A stretch of 64,000 nucleotides of DNA from CAYUVH01 sp964448135 (GCA_964448135.1 CAYUVH010000009.1:1-64000); one strand, 5' to 3'. Counted from the stretch's first letter, positions 1 through 10,268 are shown. Translations and numbers: made by a program. Notes: generated from the letters alone by a model not told the origin.

Positions 1-370
1 ACCCTTCATATATATGAGGCACGCCTGTCCTATCCGTCTCACCGGCCCCACCGGTCTCAGCCCCTTCGATCCCCCGCCGGCCACACCTCCACCCCCCTTG
101 CCAAAGCCCTTTCCCCGTCAAGGTATGTCAAGGTATGTCAAGGTATAAAAAAGGGTCCCATGTCCCCACCACCGTGTCTGGCCGAAACTCGGCTTCAAGC
201 TCTCTGAGGCCGTATTTATCCGTATTAATACACGTGAATGCTCCCCGCTCCTCGGCAAAATCTCAAAGTGGGTCCTTGGTGCTTGGCCCTTGGTCCTTGG
301 TGCTTCTCTGGTGCTTGGTCCTTGGAGCTTTCTCCATGAATTGACTTTGCCCCAATTTCGTTCTGTATAT
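1..370. other. Upstream intergenic stretch with short repeats
   Basis: No convincing gene is visible here. Positions 121-150 hold two and a half tandem copies of the 10-mer AGGTATGTCA. Positions 270-335 are a degenerate run of CTTGG/GCTTGG units, and open frames crossing it read as repetitive Leu/Trp/Gly rather than protein. The stretch ends at the ATG at 371 of the DUF1592 protein. A TTTATCCGTATTAATA stretch near 212-230 is AT-rich and could carry the promoter, but no clear -35/-10 pair could be fixed. Confidence 0.5.
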
Positions 371-3001
371 ATGCCGTTTTTGAGCATGCCGCGTTTGCCT
401 GAAGTCCTCCTTCTTTCCCTCCTGGGCTGGGCGGCTTCTACGTCGGCAGCCGAACTGCCCGCCGACGACACCCGCTTCCTCGAGCAGCATTGCGTCGAAT
501 GCCACGACCGCGACAACCAAAAAGGCAACCTCGACCTCACCGCCCTGAAGTTCCGCCCCGACAGCCCCACCAATTTCACCCGTTGGGTCCTCCTCTACGA
601 TCGCGTTCACAAAGGCGAAATGCCTCCCGCGAAAAATAAAACCCAGCCCGCCGCCGCCGACCGCGACGCCTTCCTCAAATCCCTCGACTCCACTCTCGCC
701 ACCGAAGAACATTCTCGCCTCACCGCCCAGGGCCGCGCCACCCAGCGCCGCCTCAATCGTTACGAATACGAAAACACCCTCCGCGATCTCCTCCACGCTC
801 CCTGGCTCCAATTGCGCGATACCCTTCCCGAAGACGGCGAATGCGAACGCTTCAACAAAGTCGGCGACGCCCTCGATGTCTCGCACGTCCAGATGGCCCG
901 CTACCTCACCGCCGCCGATTACGCCCTGCGCCAGGCGATGGCCCCGCAGGCCAAGGCGCCCGCCGCCAAAGTCCAGCGCTTCTACGCCCGCGACCAGAAA
1001 AGCTTCACCAAGCCGATGAAGTTCGACGTCTTCAATACCGCCCCCGAACGCGCCACTTTCCCCGTCCTCGGTTTCGAAGCCCAACCCGATGTCCGCGCCG
1101 GCAAAGCCCCGCTCACCGATGCCAAAAATCGTGAACTCGAAGGTGTCGGCGTCGTCGCCAGCGCCTACGAACCCATCGAACCCAAGTTCAGCGACTTCCG
1201 CGCCCCCATCGCCGGCCATTATAAAATCCGCGTCAACGCCTACTCCGTCTGGGTTGGTCCCGGCAAAGGCAGCAAGTGGTACGTCCCCGACTTGGATAAC
1301 ATTTCCAAGGGCCATCGCGAAGAGCCCATCACCATCACCGCCGAAACTCCGCCGCGCCTCCTGCGCAAGCTTGGTGACTTCGACGCCACCCCCGAACCCG
1401 CCGTCCACGAACTCGACGCGTGGCTCCTCGCCGGCGAAACCATCCGTCCCGACGCCGGCCGCCTCTTCCGTTCCCGCCCCGGCGTGGACCGCTGGCACAA
1501 TCCTCTCGCCGAAACCAACGGCCAGCCCGGAGTCGTCTTCCGCTGGCTTGAAGTCGAAGGCCCCATCGAAAACCAGTGGCCCCCCGCCGGTCACCAACTC
1601 ATGTTCGGTGACCTGCCGCTCGTCAACCGACCGCAGGCCAAAATGAATCCCAGCCGCACCAACAAACTCGGCCAGAAACATTTTCAACCCCTCGCTGGCG
1701 TGGACGTCATTTCCAAACAACCCCTCGCTGATGCCGAACGCCTGCTCCGCGGGTTCCTCGATCGCGCCTACCGCCAGCCCGTCAGCGATGCCGACGTCCA
1801 GCGCTTTCTCCCCGTCGTTAAAAGCGCCCTCAAAAGCGGCAACACTTTCAGCGACGCCATGATCGCCGCCTACACCGCCGTGCTCTGTTCGCCGCAATTT
1901 CTCTATCTCGAAGAAAAGCCCGGCCCCTTGGACGACTACGCCCTCGCCTCCCGCCTTTCCTATTTCCTCTGGAACTCCCCGCCCGACGACCAACTACGCG
2001 CTTGCGCGGACAAAAAGGAACTACACCAACCCGCCGTCCTGCGCGCCGAGGCCAACCGCCTGCTCGACGATCCCAAATCCCGCCGCTTCGTCGAAGCCTT
2101 CCTCGACTACTGGCTCGATCTCCGCAAAATCGGCGCGACCTCCCCCGACGCCAATCTTTACTGCGACTACAACCTCGACGATCAGCTCGTCGAATCCGCC
2201 CTCGAAGAACCCCGCCTCTACTTCACCGAACTCCTCCGCCACAATCTCCCCGCGCGCGACATCGTCTCCTCCGATTTCGCCATGCTCAACGAACGCCTCG
2301 CCGTCCACTACGGCCTCCCGCCCGTCGCAGGCGTGGCCCTGCGCCGCACGCAACTTCCCGCCGACAACGTCCGCGGCGGACTTATGACGCAGGCCGCCGT
2401 CCTGAAAGTCACCGCCAATGGCACCACCACCTCGCCCGTCCTGCGCGGTGCCTGGGTCATGGAACGCATCCTCGGCCAGAAACCACTCCCTCCGCCGCCG
2501 AGTGTCCCCGCGCTCGAACCCGACATCCGCGGCGCCGTCACCATCCGCGAACAACTTGAAAAACATCGCACCGTCGAAACCTGTGCCGCCTGCCACGCGA
2601 AAATTGATCCCGCCGGTTTCGCCCTCGAAAACTTCGACGTCATGGGCGGGTGGCGCGACCGCTACCGTTCCGAAGCCAACGGCGAACCCGCCAAAGGCAT
2701 CGCCAAGACCGGCCAGAAATTCACCTTCCATTACGCTCTGCCCGTGGACTCCAGCAGCCAGTTGCCCGACGGCCGAAAATTCAACGACGTCCGCGAGCTG
2801 AAGCAGCTCCTCCTCGCCGACCAAAAGCAATTGGCCCGAAACCTCACTCGCCAACTCGCCGTCTATGCCACTGGTGCACCGATCCATTTCTGCGACCGCG
2901 AATCCATCGAACGCATCGTCGCAACCGCGGCCGGCAGCGAATACGGCGTCCGCGACCTGGTGCTGGGAGTAGTCCAAAGCGATCTGTTCAAAGAAAAATG
3001 A
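371..3001 (+). CDS. Planctomycete-type cytochrome protein (DUF1592/DUF1588/DUF1585 family)
   Basis: A predicted exported protein of 876 residues. A hydrophobic signal segment (about residues 9-26) is followed by a planctomycete-type cytochrome c domain with a CxxCH haem motif at C41-C44-H45. A DUF1587-like stretch follows, then DUF1595 (about 450-510), DUF1592 (about 520-650), DUF1588 (about 667-755, with a second CxxCH at C738-C741-H742) and DUF1585 (about 804-875). This order is typical of proteins abundant in Planctomycetes and Verrucomicrobia. Their function is not established, though haem binding and a periplasmic redox role are likely. I chose the ATG at 371; the ATG at 386 is the alternative, and the frame upstream is repeat sequence. 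The DUF1552 gene downstream is its usual partner, which supports a shared function. Confidence 0.9.
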   Translation: MPFLSMPRLPEVLLLSLLGWAASTSAAELPADDTRFLEQHCVECHDRDNQKGNLDLTALKFRPDSPTNFTRWVLLYDRVHKGEMPPAKNKTQPAAADRDAFLKSLDSTLATEEHSRLTAQGRATQRRLNRYEYENTLRDLLHAPWLQLRDTLPEDGECERFNKVGDALDVSHVQMARYLTAADYALRQAMAPQAKAPAAKVQRFYARDQKSFTKPMKFDVFNTAPERATFPVLGFEAQPDVRAGKAPLTDAKNRELEGVGVVASAYEPIEPKFSDFRAPIAGHYKIRVNAYSVWVGPGKGSKWYVPDLDNISKGHREEPITITAETPPRLLRKLGDFDATPEPAVHELDAWLLAGETIRPDAGRLFRSRPGVDRWHNPLAETNGQPGVVFRWLEVEGPIENQWPPAGHQLMFGDLPLVNRPQAKMNPSRTNKLGQKHFQPLAGVDVISKQPLADAERLLRGFLDRAYRQPVSDADVQRFLPVVKSALKSGNTFSDAMIAAYTAVLCSPQFLYLEEKPGPLDDYALASRLSYFLWNSPPDDQLRACADKKELHQPAVLRAEANRLLDDPKSRRFVEAFLDYWLDLRKIGATSPDANLYCDYNLDDQLVESALEEPRLYFTELLRHNLPARDIVSSDFAMLNERLAVHYGLPPVAGVALRRTQLPADNVRGGLMTQAAVLKVTANGTTTSPVLRGAWVMERILGQKPLPPPPSVPALEPDIRGAVTIREQLEKHRTVETCAACHAKIDPAGFALENFDVMGGWRDRYRSEANGEPAKGIAKTGQKFTFHYALPVDSSSQLPDGRKFNDVRELKQLLLADQKQLARNLTRQLAVYATGAPIHFCDRESIERIVATAAGSEYGVRDLVLGVVQSDLFKEK

Positions 3002-3249
3002 GACGAGCTTCCACCTCATCCATGGTAGGGCCGCGCTGCCGCGCGGCCGCGACGTCGTCACGCGCCCTTCCAAAAAATCCCGGAGCGCGGCTTTATAAGC
3101 CGCAGCGCGTCCGAAAGCGTGGGAATTTACGGTTAGCCAAATCCTTCGTGGTCAAATCTGAACCATATTTATACCAAGCCCACGGAGGAGAAGGCCGCGG
3201 TGAGGGCGAGCGTTATTTCCCAAGTTTCCCAACTATTTAATCCGAGCGC
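3002..3249. repeat. REP-like hairpins between the DUF1592 and DUF1552 genes
   Basis: The gap holds two unrelated strong hairpins. The first has 8-bp arms, GGCCGCGC at 3029-3036 and GCGCGGCC at 3041-3048, with loop TGCC. The second has 7-bp arms, GCGGCTT at 3087-3093 and AAGCCGC at 3097-3103, with loop TAT. Positions 3178-3215 resemble the sequence at 25755-25800 (shared core GGCCGNGGTGAGGG). Neither hairpin is followed by a T-run, so they look like dispersed repetitive elements rather than terminators. Confidence 0.6.
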
Positions 3250-4575
3250 ATGACACACATTTCCACCAACCCCGGTCTCTCCCGCCGCAAAGTCCTCCGC
3301 GGCGCGGGCGTGCTGCTCTCGCTCCCGTTCCTCGACGCCATGTCGCCCGTCTTCGCCGCCGGCGCCAAACGCCTCGCCGCCAGCGCCACCCCCGGCGGCA
3401 AACCCCGCCGCATGCTCGGCATCTGCAACAACCTCGGCCTGCTCCCCGAATACTTTTTCCCCAAGGACGGCGGCTTCGATTACACCCCCTCGCCCTACCT
3501 CGCCGACCTCCAGGCCCATCGCAAAGACTTCACCGTCCTGGGCGGCGTCTCGCATCCGGACGTGGATGGCGGTCACCCGGCCGATGTTTGCTTCCTCACC
3601 GCCGCGCCGCATCCCAGCAGCGCCGGCTTTCGCAACACCATTTCCCTCGACCAATATATCAGTGAGCGCATCGGCCACCTCACCCGCTTCCCCTCGCTCA
3701 CCATGGGCGTCAACGTCCAGCAGGGCGTTCACAGCCTGTCCTGGACCGGCTCCGGCGTCCTGATTCCCTGCGAGGAAAAATCCTCCGAACTTTTCGCCCG
3801 CATGTTCCTCCAAGGCACCCGCGCCGAAACCGACGCCCAGGTCCGCAAACTCGAAACCGGCCACAGCATCCTCGACGCCGTCGCCGGCCAGGCGAAGGAT
3901 CTCCAGCGCAACGTCGGCGCGCGCGACCGCGACCGGCTCGATCAATATTTCACCAGCGTCCGCGATCTCGAACAACGCATGCAGATGTCCCGCGAATGGG
4001 AACGCAAACCCAAGCCCCGCGTCAAAGTCGCGCCCCCGCTCGATCCCGCCGATCCCAAGGATTACATGGACAAGGTGAAGCTCATGTACGACATGGCGCG
4101 CCTCGCCTTCGAAACCGACTCCACGCGCTCCATCTCCCTGATGCTCGACAGCGTGAACTCACCCGCCATCGAATTCGGCGACGTCAAAACCACCGACGGC
4201 TACCACAACCTTTCCCACCACGGCAAATCGAAGGAGAAGCTCGGCCAGCTCCAGGCCATTGACCACTGGCACATGAAACTTCTCGCCGACCTCTTCGCCC
4301 AATTGAAATCCGTCCAGGAAGAAGGCGAACCCCTGCTCGACCGCACGATGATTGTGTACGGCTCCAACCTCGGCAACGCCAACACCCACGTCACCACGAA
4401 CATGCCGGTCATCTTCGCGGGCGGCGGCTTCCGCCACGGCCAGCACCTCGCCTTCGACACCCAGCACAACTACCCCCTGCCCAATCTCTACGTCTCCATG
4501 CTCCAGCGCATGGGCCTCGAAACCGACACCTTCGCCTCCTCCACCGGCACCATGCGCGGCCTCGAAATGGCCTGA
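3250..4575 (+). CDS. DUF1552 domain-containing protein
   Basis: A 441-residue protein of the DUF1552 family, which usually lies next to a DUF1592 gene in Planctomycetes and Verrucomicrobia, as it does here. The N-terminus has a twin-arginine-like export signal: RR at 12-13, then a hydrophobic stretch (about 17-31) ending in PFLDAM, the usual family start. The body contains the family's typical segments, including the 'LGGVSHPD' and 'DGYHNLSHHG' motifs and a C-terminal 'VYGSNLGNANTH' stretch. The family shows distant likeness to sulfatase or alkaline-phosphatase-like DUF1501 proteins. Substrate and reaction are unknown. Translation starts at the ATG at 3250. Confidence 0.9.
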   Translation: MTHISTNPGLSRRKVLRGAGVLLSLPFLDAMSPVFAAGAKRLAASATPGGKPRRMLGICNNLGLLPEYFFPKDGGFDYTPSPYLADLQAHRKDFTVLGGVSHPDVDGGHPADVCFLTAAPHPSSAGFRNTISLDQYISERIGHLTRFPSLTMGVNVQQGVHSLSWTGSGVLIPCEEKSSELFARMFLQGTRAETDAQVRKLETGHSILDAVAGQAKDLQRNVGARDRDRLDQYFTSVRDLEQRMQMSREWERKPKPRVKVAPPLDPADPKDYMDKVKLMYDMARLAFETDSTRSISLMLDSVNSPAIEFGDVKTTDGYHNLSHHGKSKEKLGQLQAIDHWHMKLLADLFAQLKSVQEEGEPLLDRTMIVYGSNLGNANTHVTTNMPVIFAGGGFRHGQHLAFDTQHNYPLPNLYVSMLQRMGLETDTFASSTGTMRGLEMA

Positions 4576-4708
4576 CCTCCTGTTTTTTCCATTTCGGTTT
4601 TCGTTGCCGCCAGGCCATGGCTTCGGATTTCTACTTTTGAGTTTTGCACTTCCTCTTCGAAATCCTAACCTGCTTCTTCGAAAATGAATTGGATGACAAG
4701 CTGCTATC

Positions 4709-7258
4709 ATGTCTGAGCCCCGCTCCACCGCGTCCGGCCCGGCACGCCGTAGCGTCCGTCTGCTCATCCTCCTCGCCGGCATCATCTTCGGCCAGGCCGT
4801 CCTCTACGGTCCTTCGCTCATTGGCAGCAAAATCCTCCTGCCGCTCGATATTCTCACGCCCATCAATGTCTATCTCCCGCGCACTCCCGAGATTGCGTCC
4901 ATCGTGCCCAGGGACAGCTACACCATGGACCTCGTCTTCCATTCCGAGCCCTGCCGCCGGTTCGCCGCCTCCGAAATTAAAGCCGGCCGGCTCCCGATGT
5001 GGAACCCGTATCAATTCGCCGGCGCGCCTTTCGTCTGGCCGAAATTCTCACCCTTCTATTTCCTCGAATCGCTCACGGAATCACCCATCATTATTCCCTG
5101 GTCGGAAATGCTCGCCGCCATCGTTTCGGGTCTGGGCGCCTACCTCTTTTTTCGGCGCGCGCTCGCGCTGAGCTTCTGGCCTTCCTGCCTGGCCGCCTGG
5201 TGCTATCCGCTGACCGGCTTTTTCATTCTCTGGCAGGGATATCCCACCTCTCCGCCCGCGCGCTGGCTGCCGTGGATTCTCCTCGCCGTCCGCCAAACCA
5301 TTGATTGGGCCTCGAACGACGCCAAGGGGCGTTGGGCCGCCGCCGCCCCCGTCGGCTTGAGCGCCGCCACCGCCCTGGTGCTCATCAGCGGTCATCTTGA
5401 TATCGCCGCGCAAGTGCTCCTTGCCTCCGGCCTCTATGCCTTGTGGGAAATGGGCGCCCGCGCGCTCTTCGGCGGAAGCAGTGTCACCGCGCCCGAAACC
5501 CCGAAGCCGAAGCGCAGCCTCGCCTTGGTATTTCTCGTCCGCTCGTCATGTATTCTCGTCGTGGCCTGGGCGTTGGGCTTCCTGCTCGCCTCCCCCTATT
5601 TGCTGCCGTTTCTCGAATACACCCAAACCAGCGCGCGCATGGACCGCCGGATCGCCGGGGAAGAAGACCATCCGCCGATGGGCATCAACGCGCTCCCGCA
5701 ATTGGTTCTTCCCGACATGTACGGCCGCACCGAACGTGGCAGTTTCCGCCTGCCCACTGATGATGCGACCGGCATCATAGACAATACGCCGGAAAGCACG
5801 GCCTCGGCTTTTGCCGGGCTGATTGCCGGCCTGGTCGCCGCCCCCCTCGCTTTCGCCAGCCGCCGCCATCTCCGTGACAACCTCGGCTTCGTCGCGCTCG
5901 CTTTCCTTTCGCTCGCCTGGGCACTGCGTGTGCCCGGCCTCGTGTCCTTCCTGCGGCTGCACGGAATCAACATGCTTCCCCACAACCGCTTCGTATTCGT
6001 CGCGGCGTTCTGCCTGCTCGCCCTCGCCGCGGTCGGCCTTCAAACAATTCTCGTAGGTTCAGTAAAGCGCCGCTGGCGGCTTGGCCTCGCCGTTATTCCC
6101 GCCGCTGCGCTGTGTGGGTGGTGCTTTTACCGTTCGCTCGTCCTGCCCACGGTTCTGGAAACCTCATCCCAACTCGGCCTTCAACAAGGCGGCGAAACCA
6201 CGAGCATTGTCTCCGCCGGCGCCATTCTTGAAATCCAATCGTGGTTTTCCCATTACTATGTCATCTCGGCGGTGTGGTGCGCCGTGGCCCTCCTTCTCTG
6301 GGCCATGCTGCTGTCCGCCCGGGTGCCCGGTCTGCGCCGCGTTTGGATCGTCGGCGCACTCATGCTCGTGGACATGCTGTGGTTCGGCATCGGGCGCAAC
6401 AGCCAGTCCGACCCCCGGCTATACTATCCGCCGGTCCCGGTCTTGACCCGGCTGGCGGCTCAGGATCCCGCCGGCCGGATGATTGGCAAAGGCTGCCTGC
6501 CTGCAAATCTGGCCACAGTGTGCCGGCTGAGGGATGTGCGCGGCTACGATGCCGTGGACCCCGCCCGCATCATCGAACTGCTCGGCACCACCACCGACAT
6601 ACTCCCTTCGGCCGCCCCGTACGCGATGACCCAATGGCTCGATCCCACCGCGACTCCGGCGCCGGGCGGCGACGTGCGGTTCGCACCCGCGTACAGCCTC
6701 TTGGGGGTACGCTACCTGGTAAATCGTGGAACGCCGCCATCCGATGTCCGCTCGATCCTGGTGAGTCAGGATTACTGGGTACAGACCAATATCACCGCCA
6801 TGCCGCGCGCATACATTCCGCGGCAGGCACAGTATATTCCGGACAAAACCGCGCGGCTCACTCTGCTCGGCGCTCCCAACTTTGATCCACGGCAAACCGC
6901 CTGCGTCGAGACGCCTGTGGAACTTCCAACCGATTGCCAGGGCACCGCTCAAATTGTCAGCGAAATTCCCACCCGGGTGGTTGTCGCCGCGGACATGGCC
7001 AGCCCCGGTTTGCTCGTGCTTGCAGATCTCTGGGACAAAGGGTGGCGCGCCCGGTTGAACGGAGGCTCTGTGAATATCCTTCGCGCCAACCATGCCGTGC
7101 GTGGTGTGCTCCTCCCGGCGGGAAAATCCACGGTTGAATTCCGCTACGTGCCCGCCAGCTTCACCTGGGGCGTGCAACTTTGCGCTCTCGCCTTGGTTAT
7201 TCTTCTCGCCCGATTGATCTTCGTCCTCAAGCGACCCGCGGCGGCGGCTGTCTCCTGA
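4709..7258 (+). CDS. YfhO-family polytopic membrane protein
   Basis: An 849-residue inner-membrane protein of the YfhO type. It has a first transmembrane segment at about residues 17-35, an 'LYGPSLIGSKILLPLDIL' stretch usual for the family, then roughly a dozen hydrophobic segments up to about residue 560. A soluble region and a final transmembrane helix (about 815-835) follow, with the usual 'VEFRYVPASFTWG' before that helix. YfhO members are GT-C-like proteins, linked in Firmicutes to glycosylation of teichoic acids. In Verrucomicrobia the substrate is unknown. The next gene begins 4-10 bp downstream, so the two are probably co-transcribed. Confidence 0.85.
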   Translation: MSEPRSTASGPARRSVRLLILLAGIIFGQAVLYGPSLIGSKILLPLDILTPINVYLPRTPEIASIVPRDSYTMDLVFHSEPCRRFAASEIKAGRLPMWNPYQFAGAPFVWPKFSPFYFLESLTESPIIIPWSEMLAAIVSGLGAYLFFRRALALSFWPSCLAAWCYPLTGFFILWQGYPTSPPARWLPWILLAVRQTIDWASNDAKGRWAAAAPVGLSAATALVLISGHLDIAAQVLLASGLYALWEMGARALFGGSSVTAPETPKPKRSLALVFLVRSSCILVVAWALGFLLASPYLLPFLEYTQTSARMDRRIAGEEDHPPMGINALPQLVLPDMYGRTERGSFRLPTDDATGIIDNTPESTASAFAGLIAGLVAAPLAFASRRHLRDNLGFVALAFLSLAWALRVPGLVSFLRLHGINMLPHNRFVFVAAFCLLALAAVGLQTILVGSVKRRWRLGLAVIPAAALCGWCFYRSLVLPTVLETSSQLGLQQGGETTSIVSAGAILEIQSWFSHYYVISAVWCAVALLLWAMLLSARVPGLRRVWIVGALMLVDMLWFGIGRNSQSDPRLYYPPVPVLTRLAAQDPAGRMIGKGCLPANLATVCRLRDVRGYDAVDPARIIELLGTTTDILPSAAPYAMTQWLDPTATPAPGGDVRFAPAYSLLGVRYLVNRGTPPSDVRSILVSQDYWVQTNITAMPRAYIPRQAQYIPDKTARLTLLGAPNFDPRQTACVETPVELPTDCQGTAQIVSEIPTRVVVAADMASPGLLVLADLWDKGWRARLNGGSVNILRANHAVRGVLLPAGKSTVEFRYVPASFTWGVQLCALALVILLARLIFVLKRPAAAAVS

Positions 7259-7268
7259 TCCGTTGCGT

Positions 7269-10178
7269 ATGGGCGTTGCCTCCAAACCCCTGCGGCCTGT
7301 TGTTTGCCTGCGCATTTTTGCGTTATTGAGCGTGGTCGCCGTCGCCTTGTTCCTTTACCGCGCCGCCCACAAAAAGCAGGAGGTGAATTATCTTCCGCAA
7401 ATCGGCACGGCCGATTGGATTCGCTACCCCAATGCACCTGATGTGCTGCAGCATCTTTGCTTGAACGTCAGCACCGAATTCCGCCGCTCGTTTACGCTCG
7501 ATCAAACTCCAGCTCACGCGCCGCTTCGCGTGGCCGGCTTCCGTCACTACCAACTCTCGATCAACGGTAAATTGCCGGAGCCTCCGCCGCATCCCGCCGG
7601 CAATTGGAAACAGCCGGATGAATACGATATCGCCGCGCTGCTCCAACTCGGCACCAATGCCATAACCGTTGTCGTTTTCAACGACACCGGACCGCCGGCC
7701 ATGTGGTTCGAATTGCGCCTCGACGGCTGGTTCATCCTTGGCGATTCCTCCTGGCAATCCTCCTATCTCGGCGCGGAATGGTGCCCCGCGGTGAGCGTCC
7801 ATTCTCCGCCGTGGATCGTCACCGGCACTCCCAGCTTCGGCGGGGAACGGCCGCGCGATGCGCTGCGCTCACACTGGGCCACATTGCTCGGCTTCGCCGT
7901 CCTTTCGGCCATTAGCTATGTCATCTGGATGAGGATTCGCAGCCGGCAGCCACCGCCGGAGCCGGTCTCATTTAGCAAGGGCAACTTGAGGGCCTGGGTC
8001 GCCGGCAATGATCTCACTCCGCTGCTCGCCCTTGCGCTCGGTTGGATCGTATTATTCGCCCACAATCTCCCCTCGCTTCCGCCGCTCGTCGGTTACGACG
8101 TCAAAGGACACATCGGCTACGTGAACTACATCCAGGAGCGCCTGGCCTTGCCGGCGGCCGGCGAAGGTTGGGAACTGTATCAACCGCCGCTCTACTATTC
8201 GCTCGGGGCGGCCGCACTGACGGTTCTCGGCCTGACCACGAACGATCCCGGCGGCATCCTCACCCTGCGGCTGCTGGGACTCGCCATCGGGTTGGTCCAT
8301 CTGGTCCTGCTCTGGGCGTCCTTGCGGATGATTTTTCCCGGGTCCCGCGCCGGGGCGAATGCCGGTCTGCTCCTCGCCGGCTGCCTGCCCCCGTGGTTGT
8401 ATCTTTCGCAATACATCACCAACGAAGGACTCGCGGCGGCGCTCGCCACTGCGTCGCTGTGGTTGACGCTTCGTATTCTCACCCAAGGTGGATTGAACTG
8501 GCGCAATTGCACGGCGCTTGGCCTTTGTTTGGGCTGCGCCATGCTGGCCAAATCCTCCACCACCCTGCTGCTGCCCGCCGTGTTTGGAGCGCTTGCCTGG
8601 CAATGGTTCACGACGCGTCCGACCACTTTTTTGCGTTGGTCGGCACGTGTCGGCGCGGCTTTCGGTACGTGCGCAATCGTGTGCGGTTGGTTTTACGCCT
8701 GGCGCGCAGTCGAATGCGGCAGCCTCGGCGCCGGCTGGAATCCCCGGGCCGTCTTCCCGATTTGGATGGATGGCGGCTACGCGACGGCCGCTTACTACGT
8801 CCGGTTTGGCGCAGTGTTTCAGCTCCCCTGGTTCAGTGGCCTGAACAGCTTCCTCGACGGACTCTATTCGACTCTCTGGGGCGACGGCCAATTCGGCGGC
8901 GTGGGTGCTTTCGGCGCGCGACCGCCTTGGAACTACAACCTGATGGCGCTGGGCTATTGGCTGGCGATCCTTCCCTCTCTGGTCCTGCTGCTGGGTACCG
9001 TCGTGGCCGTGCTGCGATTTCTGCGCAAACCATCCGCCATATGGTTTCTGGTTTTGGCCGTCGTTTTTCTGGCCATCTTCTCGCTCATTTTCATGTCCCT
9101 GACCGTCGCCAGCTTCGCGATCGTAAAAAGCTCCTATGTGCTTTCCGCACTGCTGCCAGTATGCGCATTGTTCGGTGCCGGATTCGAATGGGCCTCGCGC
9201 CATCGGATGGTTAAAGCGGTTCTAGCCGCCGCCTTGGGCATCTGGGCCATAAACGCCTGGGCCTCCTTGTGGATTCCTGAATCGGCGGCCAACACCACCA
9301 TCTCGCAGGCGTGGTCCCTCGTACGGCAGGGACGTTTTCCGGATGCGATCGGCAAACTTCAGACCCACCTCAACGCCCGGCCAGGCGACACTGAGATCGC
9401 CTCGGTGCTCGCGTACATGCTGCTCGAATCCCGCGACCGCGAGGGCGCCGCGAAAACGGCTGAACAGCTCTTGCAGGCACGGCCGGACGACTACGCGGCC
9501 CATGTCGTGCTGGCCCGCTGTTATAACCTCGCGGGCCAATTTGATGCCGCGGCGGGCCACGCTCAGCGCGCCGTCGAACTTGCTCCCGGCTATAACCCCG
9601 CTCACGAACAACTCGCGCTCGCGCGCTTTTATCAAGGCCAGACGGCGGCAGCCGAATCCGCCGCCCGCCGCGGTTTGCGCGCGTACGCCTTTGACGCCGG
9701 GCTGCACTTGGTTCTCGCTTGCGCGCTGGTCGGCACCGACCAGATGAGCGAAACCGACGCGCATTCGCAACTGGCATTCATTCTCCGGCCAGAATGGCCC
9801 GAAGGTCATGAATTGCTCGGCATGGCCCTGGCCCGCGGCGGGAAATTCCCCGAAGCGCTCGCTCAATTGACCCAGGCCCTGAGCGCCGCCCCTGAGAGCT
9901 TTACGGCCAATCGGTCGCTGGGCTCCCTCCTCCTCCAAATGGATCGTCCGGCGGAAGCGGAGCACTTCCTGAGCTCGGCTGAACGCGCCGCACCCGGCGA
10001 CGCTGAAACCAAATATCTGCTGGCGGACAGCCTGTGGCGGCAGAATAAGGCTTCCGCTGCCGCCGAAAAGGCACAAGCAGCTCGTGCCCTGGCCCTTGGC
10101 TCCGGCCAGGCAGATATCGCCGCGAAATGCGCGGCCCTCCTGCGAAAAGCCGCTTCAGGCAATTCGAAACCGGAGTGA
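7269..10178 (+). CDS. GT-C-like membrane protein with C-terminal TPR repeats
   Basis: A 969-residue protein from the ATG at 7269 (a TTG two codons earlier is possible). One N-terminal transmembrane helix is followed by a soluble domain of about 150 residues, which looks like a jelly-roll carbohydrate-binding fold ('FRHYQLSINGK' ... 'NAITVVVFND'). A polytopic region (about 215-650) has the layout of dolichyl-phosphate-mannose-type glycosyltransferases: the 'HNLPSLPPLVGYDVKGH' stretch sits in the first loop, where GT-C enzymes have an acidic motif. From about residue 670 to the end there are at least six TPR-like repeats. It follows the YfhO gene closely, so both probably act in envelope or extracellular glycan assembly. 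Acceptor and donor are unknown. Confidence 0.75.
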   Translation: MGVASKPLRPVVCLRIFALLSVVAVALFLYRAAHKKQEVNYLPQIGTADWIRYPNAPDVLQHLCLNVSTEFRRSFTLDQTPAHAPLRVAGFRHYQLSINGKLPEPPPHPAGNWKQPDEYDIAALLQLGTNAITVVVFNDTGPPAMWFELRLDGWFILGDSSWQSSYLGAEWCPAVSVHSPPWIVTGTPSFGGERPRDALRSHWATLLGFAVLSAISYVIWMRIRSRQPPPEPVSFSKGNLRAWVAGNDLTPLLALALGWIVLFAHNLPSLPPLVGYDVKGHIGYVNYIQERLALPAAGEGWELYQPPLYYSLGAAALTVLGLTTNDPGGILTLRLLGLAIGLVHLVLLWASLRMIFPGSRAGANAGLLLAGCLPPWLYLSQYITNEGLAAALATASLWLTLRILTQGGLNWRNCTALGLCLGCAMLAKSSTTLLLPAVFGALAWQWFTTRPTTFLRWSARVGAAFGTCAIVCGWFYAWRAVECGSLGAGWNPRAVFPIWMDGGYATAAYYVRFGAVFQLPWFSGLNSFLDGLYSTLWGDGQFGGVGAFGARPPWNYNLMALGYWLAILPSLVLLLGTVVAVLRFLRKPSAIWFLVLAVVFLAIFSLIFMSLTVASFAIVKSSYVLSALLPVCALFGAGFEWASRHRMVKAVLAAALGIWAINAWASLWIPESAANTTISQAWSLVRQGRFPDAIGKLQTHLNARPGDTEIASVLAYMLLESRDREGAAKTAEQLLQARPDDYAAHVVLARCYNLAGQFDAAAGHAQRAVELAPGYNPAHEQLALARFYQGQTAAAESAARRGLRAYAFDAGLHLVLACALVGTDQMSETDAHSQLAFILRPEWPEGHELLGMALARGGKFPEALAQLTQALSAAPESFTANRSLGSLLLQMDRPAEAEHFLSSAERAAPGDAETKYLLADSLWRQNKASAAAEKAQAARALALGSGQADIAAKCAALLRKAASGNSKPE

Positions 10179-10268
10179 ATCGGCTTGATGCTTCCCCACC
10201 CGGCTGGGAATTGTCACCCCCATAAAACTGGTGAAACCACCCAACTCCATTGAATTACCGCCCAAATC

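Noticed and set aside
263..1993. Long antisense open frame over the DUF1592 gene
   Set aside because: It is a high-GC shadow with Gly/Glu/Val-rich, featureless translation. The sense frame has clear domains.
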